NCBI RefSeq assembly: GCF_030815955.1
Contig: NZ_JAUSXK010000001.1
Location: 2,046,001-2,110,000, forward strand
DNA length: 64,000 nucleotides
Origin: Microbacterium murale
GTDB lineage: Bacteria > Actinomycetota > Actinomycetes > Actinomycetales > Microbacteriaceae
Direction: 5' to 3'
Under the pieces are notes generated by a model. That model saw nothing but the letters and a program-made list of their open reading frames with translations. It ran no database searches and had not been told where the DNA came from. This document shows, one piece after another, positions 50,594 to 61,207 of this stretch; position 1 is the first letter of the stretch, and every line of letters starts with the position of its first letter. The position numbers and the translations under genes were made by a program.

Positions 50594-50629
50594 ACGCCTG
50601 TTTCTGGACAAGTGTCTAGAAACAGGCGT
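50594..50629. promoter_or_regulatory. 36-bp near-perfect palindrome, TetR operator of the adh operon
   Basis: ACGCCTGTTTCT (50594-50605) and its exact complement (50618-50629) enclose GGACAAGTGTCT. 16 of 18 half-site positions are symmetric, and the inner GACA-AG-TGTC looks like a TetR core. It lies between tetR (leftward) and putP (rightward) and may touch both promoters. Confidence 0.75.
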
Positions 50630-50695
50630 GGCGCCCTGGCCATCGGTATCCGTCCCTGTCAGGATCGGGGGACCGACCTCCACGAAAGGACGACG

Positions 50696-52228
50696 ATGTC
50701 CGACCAGGTATTCATCTTCATCGCGCTGGGGCTGTACTTCGCAGCCATGCTCGTCATCGGCTACCTGGCGTTCCGCCGGACAGCCGACCACGAGGACTAC
50801 ATGCTCGGCGGCCGTGATCTTCCGCCTTGGGTCGCGGCGCTCAGCGCCGGAGCATCCGATATGTCCGGCTGGCTGGTGATGGGCTTGCCGGGAGCGATCT
50901 ATCTCTCCGGACTCATCGAAGCGTGGATCGCCGTCGGCCTCACGATCGGCGCGTACCTGAACTGGCTTCTCGTCGCCCCACGCCTGCGCGCGTACACGCA
51001 GGTGTCGCGCAACTCGATCACTGTGCCGAGCTTCTTCGAGAACCGACTGCGCGACTCCACGCGGCTGCTGCGCATCCTCGCCGGCGTCGTGATCCTGGTC
51101 TTCTTCACCCTGTACATCTCCAGCGGCATGGTCGCCGGTGGCTTCTTCTTCGAGACCTCCTTCAACTCCGACTATCTGCTCGGCATCGCATTGGTCGGGG
51201 GCGTCACCCTGCTGTACACCCTGTTCGGCGGGTTCCTCGGGGCATCGTTCACCGATGTCGTGCAGGGCCTGATGATGGTGATCGCGCTGATCGTCATTCC
51301 GGTCGCAGCCGTGATCGCCGTGGGCGGTTTCGGCGAGGTTGGCACGTACATCGACGAGCTCGCTCCGAACCACCTGTCTCTCATCGGAGGGACGGCGTTG
51401 ACCGGTGGGGTCGTGCTGACCATCGTCTCGGGTCTCGCATGGGGCCTCGGCTACTTCGGTCAGCCGCACATCATCGTGCGGTTCATGGCGCTGCGCAACC
51501 CAGGTGAGGCCAAGGCTGCCCGCCGCATCGGCATGACGTGGATGATCATCTCGCTCGTCGGTGCAGTGTTCTCGGGCCTCATCGGCATCGCGTACATGGC
51601 GCAGAAGGGCATCGACCTCACCAACCCCGAGACCGTCGTGCTGGTGATGTCGCAGACGCTGCTGCACCCGTTCGTCGCCGGGCTCGTGCTCGCTGCCGTG
51701 CTCGCTGCGATCATGAGCACGATCTCCAGCCAGCTCATCGTCGCGTCGTCCGCCCTCGTGGAAGACCTCTTCAAGGTCGTCAAGAAGGAGCCGTCGCCGA
51801 AGCTGCTGGTGCTGCTCGGGCGAATGACAGTGCTCGGTGTCGGCATCATCGCGGCGCTGCTGGCGCTGGTCCCGAACGACACGATCCTCGGGCTGGTCTC
51901 GTTCGCGTGGGCAGGCTTCGGCGCCGCCTTCGGCCCGCTGATCCTGCTCAGCCTGTTCTGGCGCAAGCTCACGAACTGGGGCGCGCTGGCCGGCATGTTC
52001 GTCGGGGCTGCCGGTGTCTTCGTGTTCAAAGCCGTCTGGCCTCAGATGTACGAGCTGCTGCCTGCTTTCGTCTTCGCGATGCTCGTGGCGGTGGTCGTGA
52101 GCCTGCTCACCCACCGCGACGGCTCCGAGCGGCAGAACGAGATCCTGCAGGAGTTCAGCGAGACCGGCACGCTGCTGACCGTGAACGGCGTCGGCCGCGG
52201 TGCGCGTATCGACCGCATGACGCCGTAG
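50696..52228 (+). CDS. putP: Sodium/proline symporter
   Basis: 510 residues from ATG 50696 (GAAAGGA upstream). SSS-family transporter with 13 helices: IGYLAFRRTADHEDYMLGGRDLPPWVAALSAGASDMSGWLVMGLPG (sodium-site and substrate region of PutP), LYTLFGGFLGASFTDVVQGLMM and GLAWGLGYFGQPHIIVRFMA. AAVLAAIMSTISSQLIVASSALVEDLFK carries the conserved TM9 Ser/Thr. Imports proline for nutrition or osmoprotection. No proline catabolic genes adjoin it. Confidence 0.93.
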   Translation: MSDQVFIFIALGLYFAAMLVIGYLAFRRTADHEDYMLGGRDLPPWVAALSAGASDMSGWLVMGLPGAIYLSGLIEAWIAVGLTIGAYLNWLLVAPRLRAYTQVSRNSITVPSFFENRLRDSTRLLRILAGVVILVFFTLYISSGMVAGGFFFETSFNSDYLLGIALVGGVTLLYTLFGGFLGASFTDVVQGLMMVIALIVIPVAAVIAVGGFGEVGTYIDELAPNHLSLIGGTALTGGVVLTIVSGLAWGLGYFGQPHIIVRFMALRNPGEAKAARRIGMTWMIISLVGAVFSGLIGIAYMAQKGIDLTNPETVVLVMSQTLLHPFVAGLVLAAVLAAIMSTISSQLIVASSALVEDLFKVVKKEPSPKLLVLLGRMTVLGVGIIAALLALVPNDTILGLVSFAWAGFGAAFGPLILLSLFWRKLTNWGALAGMFVGAAGVFVFKAVWPQMYELLPAFVFAMLVAVVVSLLTHRDGSERQNEILQEFSETGTLLTVNGVGRGARIDRMTP

Positions 52229-52230
52229 GG

Positions 52231-52340
52231 CGCGTCGACGCCGGCGGCCACGCGCGACTCTGGCGGCCGCGCGCGACTCCGGCGGCCACAACGTTGCGAA
52301 TTGGCCGCCAGAGTCGACGTGGGCCGTCAGGGTCGACGTC
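52231..52340. repeat. 91-bp intergenic element D plus one extra unit: GGCGGCC-type 19-bp repeats
   Basis: Direct units 52231-52249, 52250-52268 and 52269-52287 end in (T/C)GGCGGCC. After a 15-base gap (52288-52302, with GCGAATT) come inverted units 52303-52321 and 52322-52340 starting GGCC(G)(C/T)CAG. The symmetric 91-bp core is 52250-52340 centred on 52295. It lies between the convergent putP and hydrolase genes. Confidence 0.75.
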
Positions 52341-52349
52341 AGCCCGGAT

Positions 52350-53855
<1,506 letters not shown>

Positions 53856-53949
53856 GGTGGGCGTCCGCCAGAAATAGGGCATCTGCCGGATGTCTGAGGG
53901 GTGTCTTAGAAGGGAATGTAGACGTACCGCATCTCTCCAAGGAGTCGTC

Positions 53950-54216
53950 ATGTACGAGCACCCGTCTTACACCCACGCAAGAGTCACCGGCGAGCAGGCC
54001 CGCGCTGCCCGCGAGCTCGAACGTCGCCGTTCGATGCTGGATCATCCGTCCCGGATCGTTCGGCGGGAACGTCCGTTGATCGCCCTGCTGAAGCGGGCAT
54101 TCCGTGGTGAGAAAGGCGCGCCGCGGTCGGCGAGAGCCGCAGCGTCGTCGAGTACGCCATCGGACAAGCCGCGCGTCGTCTGCGAACAGCCCGCCCAGCC
54201 GGCGCACGCACGGTGA
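53950..54216 (+). CDS. Small basic hypothetical protein (88 aa)
   Basis: ATG 53950 has AAGGAGTC upstream. The product is basic, with an N-terminal [26 protein letters not shown] helix and [16 protein letters not shown], then a disordered tail. Its stop overlaps the GTG of the large LuxR-type gene (GTGA). That overlap suggests co-translation. I do not recognise a family; a small partner or leader of the regulator is possible. Confidence 0.55.
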   Translation: MYEHPSYTHARVTGEQARAARELERRRSMLDHPSRIVRRERPLIALLKRAFRGEKGAPRSARAAASSSTPSDKPRVVCEQPAQPAHAR

Positions 54217-57152
54217 ACTCGCCGGCGGTGAGCCCGCCTGCGGTGAACTCGTCTACGAGCGGGATCGCCGATCCTGATGTCCGCGGTACGTGGCACCATG
54301 ATGTGGTGACGGTTCCCACGGACAGCACGGCGATGGTGGGTCGCGATGCCGACCTCGCCGAGTTGCGGCGCGCCTTCGATCGTGCCGCCGGGGGTGAGCC
54401 TTCGGCGGTGCTGATCGAGGGCGAAGCCGGCATAGGCAAGACACGTCTGCTGCGGGAGTTCCTGGGCGATGTGGCGGCATACGCTGACGTCCATGTCGGT
54501 CGCTGCCTCGACCTCGGAACCGCCCGCTCCGCGTACGGCCCGCTCATCAGCATCCTCCGCTCGATCGTCCACCGCGTGGGCGTCGCAGAGGCGCGGAAGG
54601 CGGTCGGCGTCGGCACCGAGGCACTGCGCATGCTCGTCCCAGAGCTCGGTGACGGCGCGGCGCAGCGAGACCTCACGAGCCCAGATGCCCTGCGCGGCGC
54701 GGTCGTCGCGCTGATCGAGGCGGCAGCCGAACGTGCGCCGCAGGTCATCGTGGTCGAAGACGTGCACTGGACCGACGACTCCACGCTGGGCATGCTCTCC
54801 TTCCTGCTGCGCACCCTGCAGTCCGGCCGCGTGCTCGTGGTCATCACCTGCCGCAGCGATGACGTGCGGCGCGGCGACGCCGTGAGCAGATTCATCGCCG
54901 AGACCACTCGCGCACGCCTCATCGAACGGCTCCCTCTGCGACGCCTGGACGCAGACGCCACGCGCCAGCTGGTCCGACTGATAGCGGGCGACTCGCTCAC
55001 CGAGGCCGCGCTGGAACGTCTGATGGAAAGAGTCGAGGGCGTCCCGTTCTTCATCGAAGAGGTCGCGTGCTGCGCGGCCGGGCCGCTTCCCGACTCGCTG
55101 CGAGACATGCTGCTCGTGCGATTCGACCAGCTCGACGACGACGCTCGGCACGTCGTGCGTGTCGCGTCGGGTGGCGAAGGGATGCTGTCTCACTCCCTGC
55201 TCGCCGAGCTCGCACGCCTTCCGGACGAACGCTTCGATGACGCCATCCGGGCAGCGGTGCGAGGCGGCATCCTCTCCGTCGACGGCGATCAGTACGCCTT
55301 CCGGCACGCGCTGCTGCGCGAGGCGGTGCACGACGATCTGCTGCCAGGTGAACGAGCAAGACTGCACCACGCGTACGCCGAAGCTCTCGAGGAACGCGCA
55401 ACGTCGCTCGACCGATGCGACCGCTCCTCACTCGCCCATCACTGGCGTCTCGCCCAAGTGCCCGACCGCGCGCTGGTCGCCTCGGTCGCCGCGATGCAGG
55501 AGGCCAAGTCCCGGTTCGCGTTCGCGAGCGCGGCCCGATTCGGCGAGCTCGCCCTGGAACTGTGGGAGCAGGTCCCGCACGCCGAGGTCATCGTCGGTCT
55601 TCCGCACGTGCGGCTGATGCGGCAGCTGGGTTCGCTCTTGCGCAACGCCGGTGAGGCCGAGCGCGCCCTCGTGGTCGCCGAGCGCGCTCTGGCCGAGGTC
55701 GATGAGAGCACCGAGCCCGCCGAGCACGCACGACTCCTGCGCGACAAGGGCTTGTTCCTCGCGAACCTGGGACTGCCAGGTGTGATGGAGTTGTTCCTCC
55801 AGGCGCTGGAGATCGTCGACCGGGCCGTGGACGACGACCAGCTGCACGCGACGCTGCTCAACGGCCTGGCCGGAAAGTACATGCTCGCATCGATGCCGCG
55901 CGAGGCGATCATCACGGCGACCCAAGCGCTCGAGATCGCGACTCGCGCCGGTGACGCGCGCGAGATCTCAGTCGCCCACAACCTCCGCGGCACCTGTCGG
56001 ACTTACCTCGGGCAGCTCGATGACGCCTTCGCCGACTACCGTGAAGCGGCACGATTCGCCCCTCGCAGCAACGGGGGCGCCGAGCTGCGCTATCACGTCA
56101 ACTACTCCGACATGCTGGCGCTGCTCGGCAGACACCGTGAGGCGTTCGAGGTGGCCGAAGCCGGGGTCGTGCGAGCGCGGGAACTGGGCGTCGAGCGCGC
56201 CTCCGGCACTCTCATGGGGCAGAACATGGTCGAGCCGCTGCTCACGCTCGGCGACATCGACGGTGTGAAGGCGCGCTTGTCGGCGGTGCCGATCGGCAGG
56301 CCCCAGGTGCTGAACGATCAGTATGTCGTTCTCACCCGGATCCGCGTCCTCGCTTGGCAGGGCAAGGTGGACGAGGTCGAGCGGCTGCGCGAGGAGTGGA
56401 TGCCGTCGCTGCGCCGCACCGGCGAGATCGAGCGTCAGGCGTGGTACCGGATCATCGAGGATGAGATCGCTCTCGCCGTGGCCCGCGGGCAGTGGTCCGC
56501 GGCTCTGGACGCCGTTGTCGAGATGACCGAGGACAAGGGTTTCGTGCTGCTGCACGCGTATCGGCTGCTGCTCGAGTCGGGCTGGCTCGTCGCCGAGGTA
56601 CGTGCCTCCGGACATTCGACCGACGCAGCCGTGGCGGCGATTCGTCGGCTCTGGGCCGTGGTTCCATCGTCCGTGCGCGACGACGGCTGGGCGACGATGC
56701 TCGACTCGTTGCTCGACCCGTCGATCGACGCGCTGCGTGGGGCGATCGATGCCTCCGAGAAGCAGGATGTCCCCGCGATCATGCGCGGTGTCACCCGCCT
56801 CGAATTGGCGCGGATGCTTGTCGCGAGCGGTGAGAGAGGCGAGGCGCAGACTGTGCTGGCGGAGGCCGCGACGGTGGCGACGGCGATCGGTCACGTGCCT
56901 CTTCAGGAGAGCATCGCGGCGTTCGGGCGGGCGAGCGGCGTCACTGCAGACGGGCACGTGAAGGATGACCTTGAGCTCACTGCCCGTGAGCGACAGGTGC
57001 TGGAGCTCGTGGCCGAGGGGCTCAGCAACAAGCAGATCGGCGAGCGACTCTTCATCAGCGCCAAGACGGCGAGTGTGCATGTGTCGGCGATCCTGCGCAA
57101 ACTCGGAGTAGCGACGCGTACCGAGGCGGCGTTGGTGGTGGCCCGGCGCTGA
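54213..57152 (+). CDS. LAL-type LuxR transcriptional activator (AAA-like NTPase plus HTH)
   Basis: Up to 979 residues. AAA/NB-ARC-like ATPase: [15 protein letters not shown], Walker [10 protein letters not shown] (70-78), Walker [10 protein letters not shown] (178-186), [15 protein letters not shown]. The middle is helical TPR-like ([20 protein letters not shown], about 430-800). The C-terminal LuxR HTH at about 917-979 has [44 protein letters not shown]. These large MalT-like activators integrate a ligand with ATP binding. Starts at GTG 54213 or more conservatively GTG 54303/54306. The target genes are not clear; the iron operon follows 51 bp downstream. Confidence 0.9.
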   Translation: MNSPAVSPPAVNSSTSGIADPDVRGTWHHDVVTVPTDSTAMVGRDADLAELRRAFDRAAGGEPSAVLIEGEAGIGKTRLLREFLGDVAAYADVHVGRCLDLGTARSAYGPLISILRSIVHRVGVAEARKAVGVGTEALRMLVPELGDGAAQRDLTSPDALRGAVVALIEAAAERAPQVIVVEDVHWTDDSTLGMLSFLLRTLQSGRVLVVITCRSDDVRRGDAVSRFIAETTRARLIERLPLRRLDADATRQLVRLIAGDSLTEAALERLMERVEGVPFFIEEVACCAAGPLPDSLRDMLLVRFDQLDDDARHVVRVASGGEGMLSHSLLAELARLPDERFDDAIRAAVRGGILSVDGDQYAFRHALLREAVHDDLLPGERARLHHAYAEALEERATSLDRCDRSSLAHHWRLAQVPDRALVASVAAMQEAKSRFAFASAARFGELALELWEQVPHAEVIVGLPHVRLMRQLGSLLRNAGEAERALVVAERALAEVDESTEPAEHARLLRDKGLFLANLGLPGVMELFLQALEIVDRAVDDDQLHATLLNGLAGKYMLASMPREAIITATQALEIATRAGDAREISVAHNLRGTCRTYLGQLDDAFADYREAARFAPRSNGGAELRYHVNYSDMLALLGRHREAFEVAEAGVVRARELGVERASGTLMGQNMVEPLLTLGDIDGVKARLSAVPIGRPQVLNDQYVVLTRIRVLAWQGKVDEVERLREEWMPSLRRTGEIERQAWYRIIEDEIALAVARGQWSAALDAVVEMTEDKGFVLLHAYRLLLESGWLVAEVRASGHSTDAAVAAIRRLWAVVPSSVRDDGWATMLDSLLDPSIDALRGAIDASEKQDVPAIMRGVTRLELARMLVASGERGEAQTVLAEAATVATAIGHVPLQESIAAFGRASGVTADGHVKDDLELTARERQVLELVAEGLSNKQIGERLFISAKTASVHVSAILRKLGVATRTEAALVVARR

Positions 57153-57183
57153 ATCTCGCAACGAATACGCACGGATGCGAGAT

Positions 57184-57202
57184 ATAGGTTAGGCTCTCCT
57201 AA
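57184..57202 (+). promoter_or_regulatory. DtxR/IdeR-like iron box (system 3)
   Basis: ATAGGTTAGGCTCTCCTAA matches the DtxR/IdeR consensus at about 16 of 19 positions, the best of the three boxes. It ends one base before the GTG at 57204 and overlaps a possible TATAGGT -10, so iron-loaded repressor would sit right at the promoter. Confidence 0.82.
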
Positions 57203-57203
57203 C

Positions 57204-58052
57204 GTGAGATCCGACCATTCTCGTGTGTCCGAAGGCGTCCTTCGTGGCGACAACCTCGCCCTCGGCTACCGCAGGGACCGCGTCGTGCACGACGTCTCCC
57301 TCCAGCTGCGTCCGGGCGCCGTCACTGCCCTGATCGGCCCGAACGGCAGCGGCAAGTCGACCGTGCTGCGCTCGCTCGCGCGGCTCCATCCGGTCGACTC
57401 CGGAACCGTCCACGTCGGTGATGCCGAACTGCGCAGCCTCTCCGCACGTGAGTTCGCCCGCAACGTGGCGATGCTCTCGCAGTCGAGGCCGCATCCGTCC
57501 GGCCTCGAGATCCGCGACGTCGTCGCCTTCGGACGGCACCCTCATCGCGGACGATTCTCCGCAGTGAGCGATGCTGATCGCTCAGCCATCGACAGTGCGC
57601 TGGCGTTGACCGGCCTCGGCGAGATGTCTCACCGTGCCGTGGACGAACTCTCCGGAGGCGAGCTGCAGCGTGTGTGGCTGGCGACGTGTCTCGCTCAGGA
57701 CACCGGCATCCTCCTCCTGGACGAACCCACAAATCATCTCGACCTGCGCTACCAGATCGAAACGCTCGATCTGGTGCGCGACCTCGCCGATCGGGGCACG
57801 GCCCTCGGCGTCGTGCTCCACGACCTCGGGCATGCGGCATCCGTCGCCGATGAGGTCATCCTGCTGCACCGCGGTCGCGTCCGCGCCAGCGGTCTCCCGG
57901 CCGATGTGCTCACCTCGGAGAACCTCTCAGAGGTGTACGGGCTGCACATCGACACCGTCGTCGACGACGAGACAGGCCACGTCCGCGTGCTCCCGCGCGG
58001 ACGCCACCAACAGCGACGACTCGTACCCGCCGGCGGCATCGCCGCACCATGA
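57204..58052 (+). CDS. Siderophore ABC transporter ATPase (system 3)
   Basis: Up to 282 residues from GTG 57204; GTG 57225 is an alternative because 57204 leaves no room for a ribosome site unless the mRNA is leaderless. Walker A GPNGSGKSTVL, Q-loop AMLSQSRPHPSGLEIRDVVAFG, signature LSGGELQRVWLATCLAQ, Walker B ILLLDEPTNHLD, H-loop VLHDLGHAAS. FecE/FhuC family. First gene of an operon with a binding protein and a fused permease. Confidence 0.93.
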   Translation: MRSDHSRVSEGVLRGDNLALGYRRDRVVHDVSLQLRPGAVTALIGPNGSGKSTVLRSLARLHPVDSGTVHVGDAELRSLSAREFARNVAMLSQSRPHPSGLEIRDVVAFGRHPHRGRFSAVSDADRSAIDSALALTGLGEMSHRAVDELSGGELQRVWLATCLAQDTGILLLDEPTNHLDLRYQIETLDLVRDLADRGTALGVVLHDLGHAASVADEVILLHRGRVRASGLPADVLTSENLSEVYGLHIDTVVDDETGHVRVLPRGRHQQRRLVPAGGIAAP

Positions 58053-58055
58053 ACG

Positions 58056-58103
58056 GACGTCGCACTGAACAGACGTCGCAGTGAACAGACGACGTGCGAA
58101 CAG
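58056..58103. repeat. Three tandem 16-bp repeats, GACGTCGCA(C/G)TGAACA
   Basis: Units 58056-58071 and 58072-58087 differ by one base; 58088-58103 is degenerate (GACGACGTGCGAACAG). They fill the 71-bp gap between ATPase and binding-protein genes of system 3. They could be a slippage product or a regulatory array. Confidence 0.65.
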
Positions 58104-58123
58104 AGGATGAAGTGAACCGAGGA

Positions 58124-59158
58124 ATGATGAAGAAGACCCAGATCGCGACGCTCGCGAGCATCAGCATCCTGGCGCTGGCGCTCTCCGGGTGCGGCACCAC
58201 CGAAGTCGCCCCGCAGGACAGCGCCGCGCCCGAATCCGTCGCGAGCGAAGACTGCGCTGCGGATGAGACCAGTACTTCGGCCGACCCGGTCACGCTGACC
58301 GATGACTTCGGACGCACGGTGGAGCTCGACAAGCCTGCCGAGCGCGTCGCCGTGCTCGAGTGGCAGCAGATCGAAGACACGCTGACGCTGTGTGTGACGC
58401 CGGTCGCCGTGGCAGATGCCGAGGGGTACACGACCTGGGACACCGCAGAGGTGCTGCCGGAGGGCGTGGTCGATGTCGGCACGCGGCAAGAGCCGAATCT
58501 TGACGCACTGTTCGCCACGAACCCCGATCTGGTGATCGTCGAAGCCTCCGGTCCGGACGACGAGATCATCGCTCAACTCGAGGCCTACGACGTGCCCGTG
58601 ATCGCCACCATCGGCGCGGACGCGGCGGACCCGATCGCGAAGATGCTCGCCACCTTCGACCTGATCGCGCAGGCCACCGGCCGCGAAGAGCGTGCTGACG
58701 TCGTGAAGGACGAGTTCGACGCGTACCTCGCCGACGCCAAAGGCGAGCTCGCGGATGCCGACCTTCCCACCACTGATTTCGTGTTCTTCGACGGCTGGGT
58801 CGACGGCGGCAACGTCGCACTGCGACCGTACGGACAGGGCTCGCTGATCGGCGAGCTGGGCGAGGAGCTCGGTCTCACGAATGCGTGGACCGGTGAGGTG
58901 GACGCGGCGTACGGGCTCGGCCAGACAGACATCGAAGGCATGCTCGCCATCGGCGATGCGACGCTGCTGCACACCGGCACGGTCGGCGACGACTCCGATG
59001 AGTTCCTCGCAGCCCTCGACGGCAACAGCATCTGGAAGACGGTCCCGGCCGTCGCACAAGAGCGGATCTACAGCTTCCCGGCAGGCATCTGGACGTTCGG
59101 CGGCCCTCGCTCGGCACAGCAGATCATCGACGCGTACGTCGCGGCGCTGAGCAAGTGA
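58124..59158 (+). CDS. Iron-siderophore binding lipoprotein (system 3)
   Basis: About 344 residues from ATG 58124; ATG 58127 and GTG 58112 (AGAGGA upstream) also fit. Signal peptide MKKTQIATLASISILALALSG with lipobox LSGC. Class III binding protein: VTLTDDFGRTVELDKPAERVAVLEWQQIEDTL, LDALFATNPDLVIVEASGPDDEIIAQL and WTFGGPRSAQQIIDAYVAAL. The typical ferric-citrate/hydroxamate-type outline. Stop overlaps the permease start. Confidence 0.92.
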   Translation: MMKKTQIATLASISILALALSGCGTTEVAPQDSAAPESVASEDCAADETSTSADPVTLTDDFGRTVELDKPAERVAVLEWQQIEDTLTLCVTPVAVADAEGYTTWDTAEVLPEGVVDVGTRQEPNLDALFATNPDLVIVEASGPDDEIIAQLEAYDVPVIATIGADAADPIAKMLATFDLIAQATGREERADVVKDEFDAYLADAKGELADADLPTTDFVFFDGWVDGGNVALRPYGQGSLIGELGEELGLTNAWTGEVDAAYGLGQTDIEGMLAIGDATLLHTGTVGDDSDEFLAALDGNSIWKTVPAVAQERIYSFPAGIWTFGGPRSAQQIIDAYVAALSK

Positions 59159-61206
59159 CGCTCGCCGAGACGCGCGGCACGCCGACGGAGGCGCCCGCCG
59201 CTCCCGTTCGGCGTGCCGCGCGCCTCGGCGCGGTGGGGGCGCTCGTCGCCCTCGCCGCGCTGCTCGTCCTCGCCTCGGTGTGGCATCTTACGCAGGGCAC
59301 CAGCGGTGCGGTCTTCGCGGACGAGACGGTGCTGTGGGGGTCGCGGATCCCGCGTCTCGCCGCCGGAGTCACGGTCGGCGTCGCTCTCGGCATCGCCGGC
59401 ACGCTGCTGCAGTCGCTCTCGCGCAACGCGCTTGCCTCCCCTGACACCCTCGGCGTGACGGCCGGCTCCTACCTGGCTGTGACCGTGATCGCCGCATTCG
59501 GCATCGCTCTGCCGATCTGGGCATCGGGGACCGTGGCCTTCATCGGTGGTCTGGTCGGCGCGATGATCGTGCTCGGCCTTGCCGGCGGCGCGGCATCCTC
59601 GACCACACGGCTCGTGCTCGCAGGTTCTGCACTGGCGATGGCGTTCCAAGCCGGGTCATCCACGCTGCTCATCCTCTTCTCGGAGGAGACCAAGGGACTG
59701 CTGGCCTGGGGCAGCGGTTCGCTGACGCAGCTGAACCTGAACGCCTTCCTGCAGGCGGCGCCGGTCGTCGTGCTCGTGCTGGCGGCCTCTCTGCTGCTCG
59801 CCCGTCGATTCGACGTGCTCGCCCTCGGTGACGACACCGCCTCGTCCCTCGGCATCCCGATCCGTTCGACGCGGGCCATCGGCATCCTCTTCGCCGTCGC
59901 GTTGACCGCCGTCTCCGTGACGCTCGCCGGTCCGCTCGGCTTCGTCGGTCTGTGCGCCCCCGTGCTCGCACGACTGCTCACCCGGGTCGTTCCCGGCCTC
60001 AGCCGGCACATCTTCCTCCTGCCGGCATCCGGTCTCCTCGGCGCTCTCGTCGTGATCCTGTCGGATGCCGTCCTTCGGGCCATCCTCGGCGCGGAGCAGG
60101 CGATCAGCATTCCGACTGGTGTCGCCACCACCTTGCTGGGCGCGCTCGTGCTCGTGCTGATGGCGCGGCGCCTGCGCGATGCCGGACCCACCAGGGAGCC
60201 CCCGAAGGTGCGCTTCGGCGTGCGCAGCGTGGCCCGGTTCCGGCTCGTCATGGTGTTCGCGGGGGCCGGGGTCGTGGCCATCGGCATGATCGGGTTGCTG
60301 CTCGGCCACACCGCGCTGCTCACCGGGGACGTGATGCTGTGGCTGCAGGGTCAGGCTCCTCCGCAGATCGCCTTCGCGCTCTCCGAACGAGCGCCGCGCG
60401 TCGCGGCGGCGATGTGCGCCGGTGCTGCCCTCGCACTCGCCGGAACGCTGATCCAGGCCGTCAGCCGCAACCCGTTGGCCGACCCCGGCATCCTCGGTGT
60501 CACCGGAGGTGCGGGCCTCGGCGCAGTGATCGTCGTGACCAGCGCTGTCGCCTCGACGGCGGGGATGATCGCGGCAGCGGTCGTCGGCGCGCTGCTCGCC
60601 TTCGCGCTGGTGTACCTGCTCGCCTGGCGTGGCGGACTGAACGCCGACCGCTTCATCCTCATCGGCATCGGCATCTCCTACGGCGCCTCGGCGCTGACCA
60701 CGTTCCTGCTGCTGCGCGCCAACCCGTGGGACACCCCGAAGATCTACACCTGGCTCTCCGGCACGACGTACGGGCGGATCTGGGAACAGGTCATCCCCGT
60801 CGCGATCGTGCTGGTCATCGCCGTGCCGCTCGCGTTCGCGGTGCGCCGTGAGGCGGACGTGCTTGCGCTGGATGAGGACACCCCTCGCCTGATCGGCATC
60901 GGCGTGGAGCGCACGCGCATGATCCTGCTCGTCGCGGCGGCTGTGCTGGCGGCGCTCAGCGTGACCGCGGTCGGTGTGATCGGCTTCGTCGGACTCGTCG
61001 CCCCGCACGCGGCACGTGCACTGGTCGGCTCCCGTCACACTCGGGTGATCCCGGTCGCGGTGCTGCTCGGGGCGCTGCTGGTGGGCGTGGCCGACACGAT
61101 CGGCCGCACGATCATCGCGCCCGAGCAACTGCCGGCAGGTCTCGTCGTCGCGCTGCTGGGGGCGCCGTACTTCGTCTGGCTGCTCTGGCGGTCGCGGGAC
61201 ACCTGA
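59155..61206 (+). CDS. Fused double siderophore permease (FhuB-like, system 3)
   Basis: 683 residues containing two complete FecCD permeases in tandem, so the protein alone forms the channel that systems 1 and 2 build from two proteins. First half (1-340): SRIPRLAAGVTVGVALGIAGTLLQSLSRNALASPDTLGVTAGSYLAV, LGDDTASSLGIPIRSTRA, LAGPLGFVGLCAPVLARLL. Second half (350-683): SERAPRVAAAMCAGAALALAGTLIQAVSRNPLADPGILGVTGGAGL, LDEDTPRLIGIGVERTRM, VGVIGFVGLVAPHAARALVG. About 18-20 helices, like FhuB of E. coli. GTG start overlaps the binding-protein stop. Confidence 0.93.
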   Translation: MTLAETRGTPTEAPAAPVRRAARLGAVGALVALAALLVLASVWHLTQGTSGAVFADETVLWGSRIPRLAAGVTVGVALGIAGTLLQSLSRNALASPDTLGVTAGSYLAVTVIAAFGIALPIWASGTVAFIGGLVGAMIVLGLAGGAASSTTRLVLAGSALAMAFQAGSSTLLILFSEETKGLLAWGSGSLTQLNLNAFLQAAPVVVLVLAASLLLARRFDVLALGDDTASSLGIPIRSTRAIGILFAVALTAVSVTLAGPLGFVGLCAPVLARLLTRVVPGLSRHIFLLPASGLLGALVVILSDAVLRAILGAEQAISIPTGVATTLLGALVLVLMARRLRDAGPTREPPKVRFGVRSVARFRLVMVFAGAGVVAIGMIGLLLGHTALLTGDVMLWLQGQAPPQIAFALSERAPRVAAAMCAGAALALAGTLIQAVSRNPLADPGILGVTGGAGLGAVIVVTSAVASTAGMIAAAVVGALLAFALVYLLAWRGGLNADRFILIGIGISYGASALTTFLLLRANPWDTPKIYTWLSGTTYGRIWEQVIPVAIVLVIAVPLAFAVRREADVLALDEDTPRLIGIGVERTRMILLVAAAVLAALSVTAVGVIGFVGLVAPHAARALVGSRHTRVIPVAVLLGALLVGVADTIGRTIIAPEQLPAGLVVALLGAPYFVWLLWRSRDT

Positions 61207-61207
61207 G

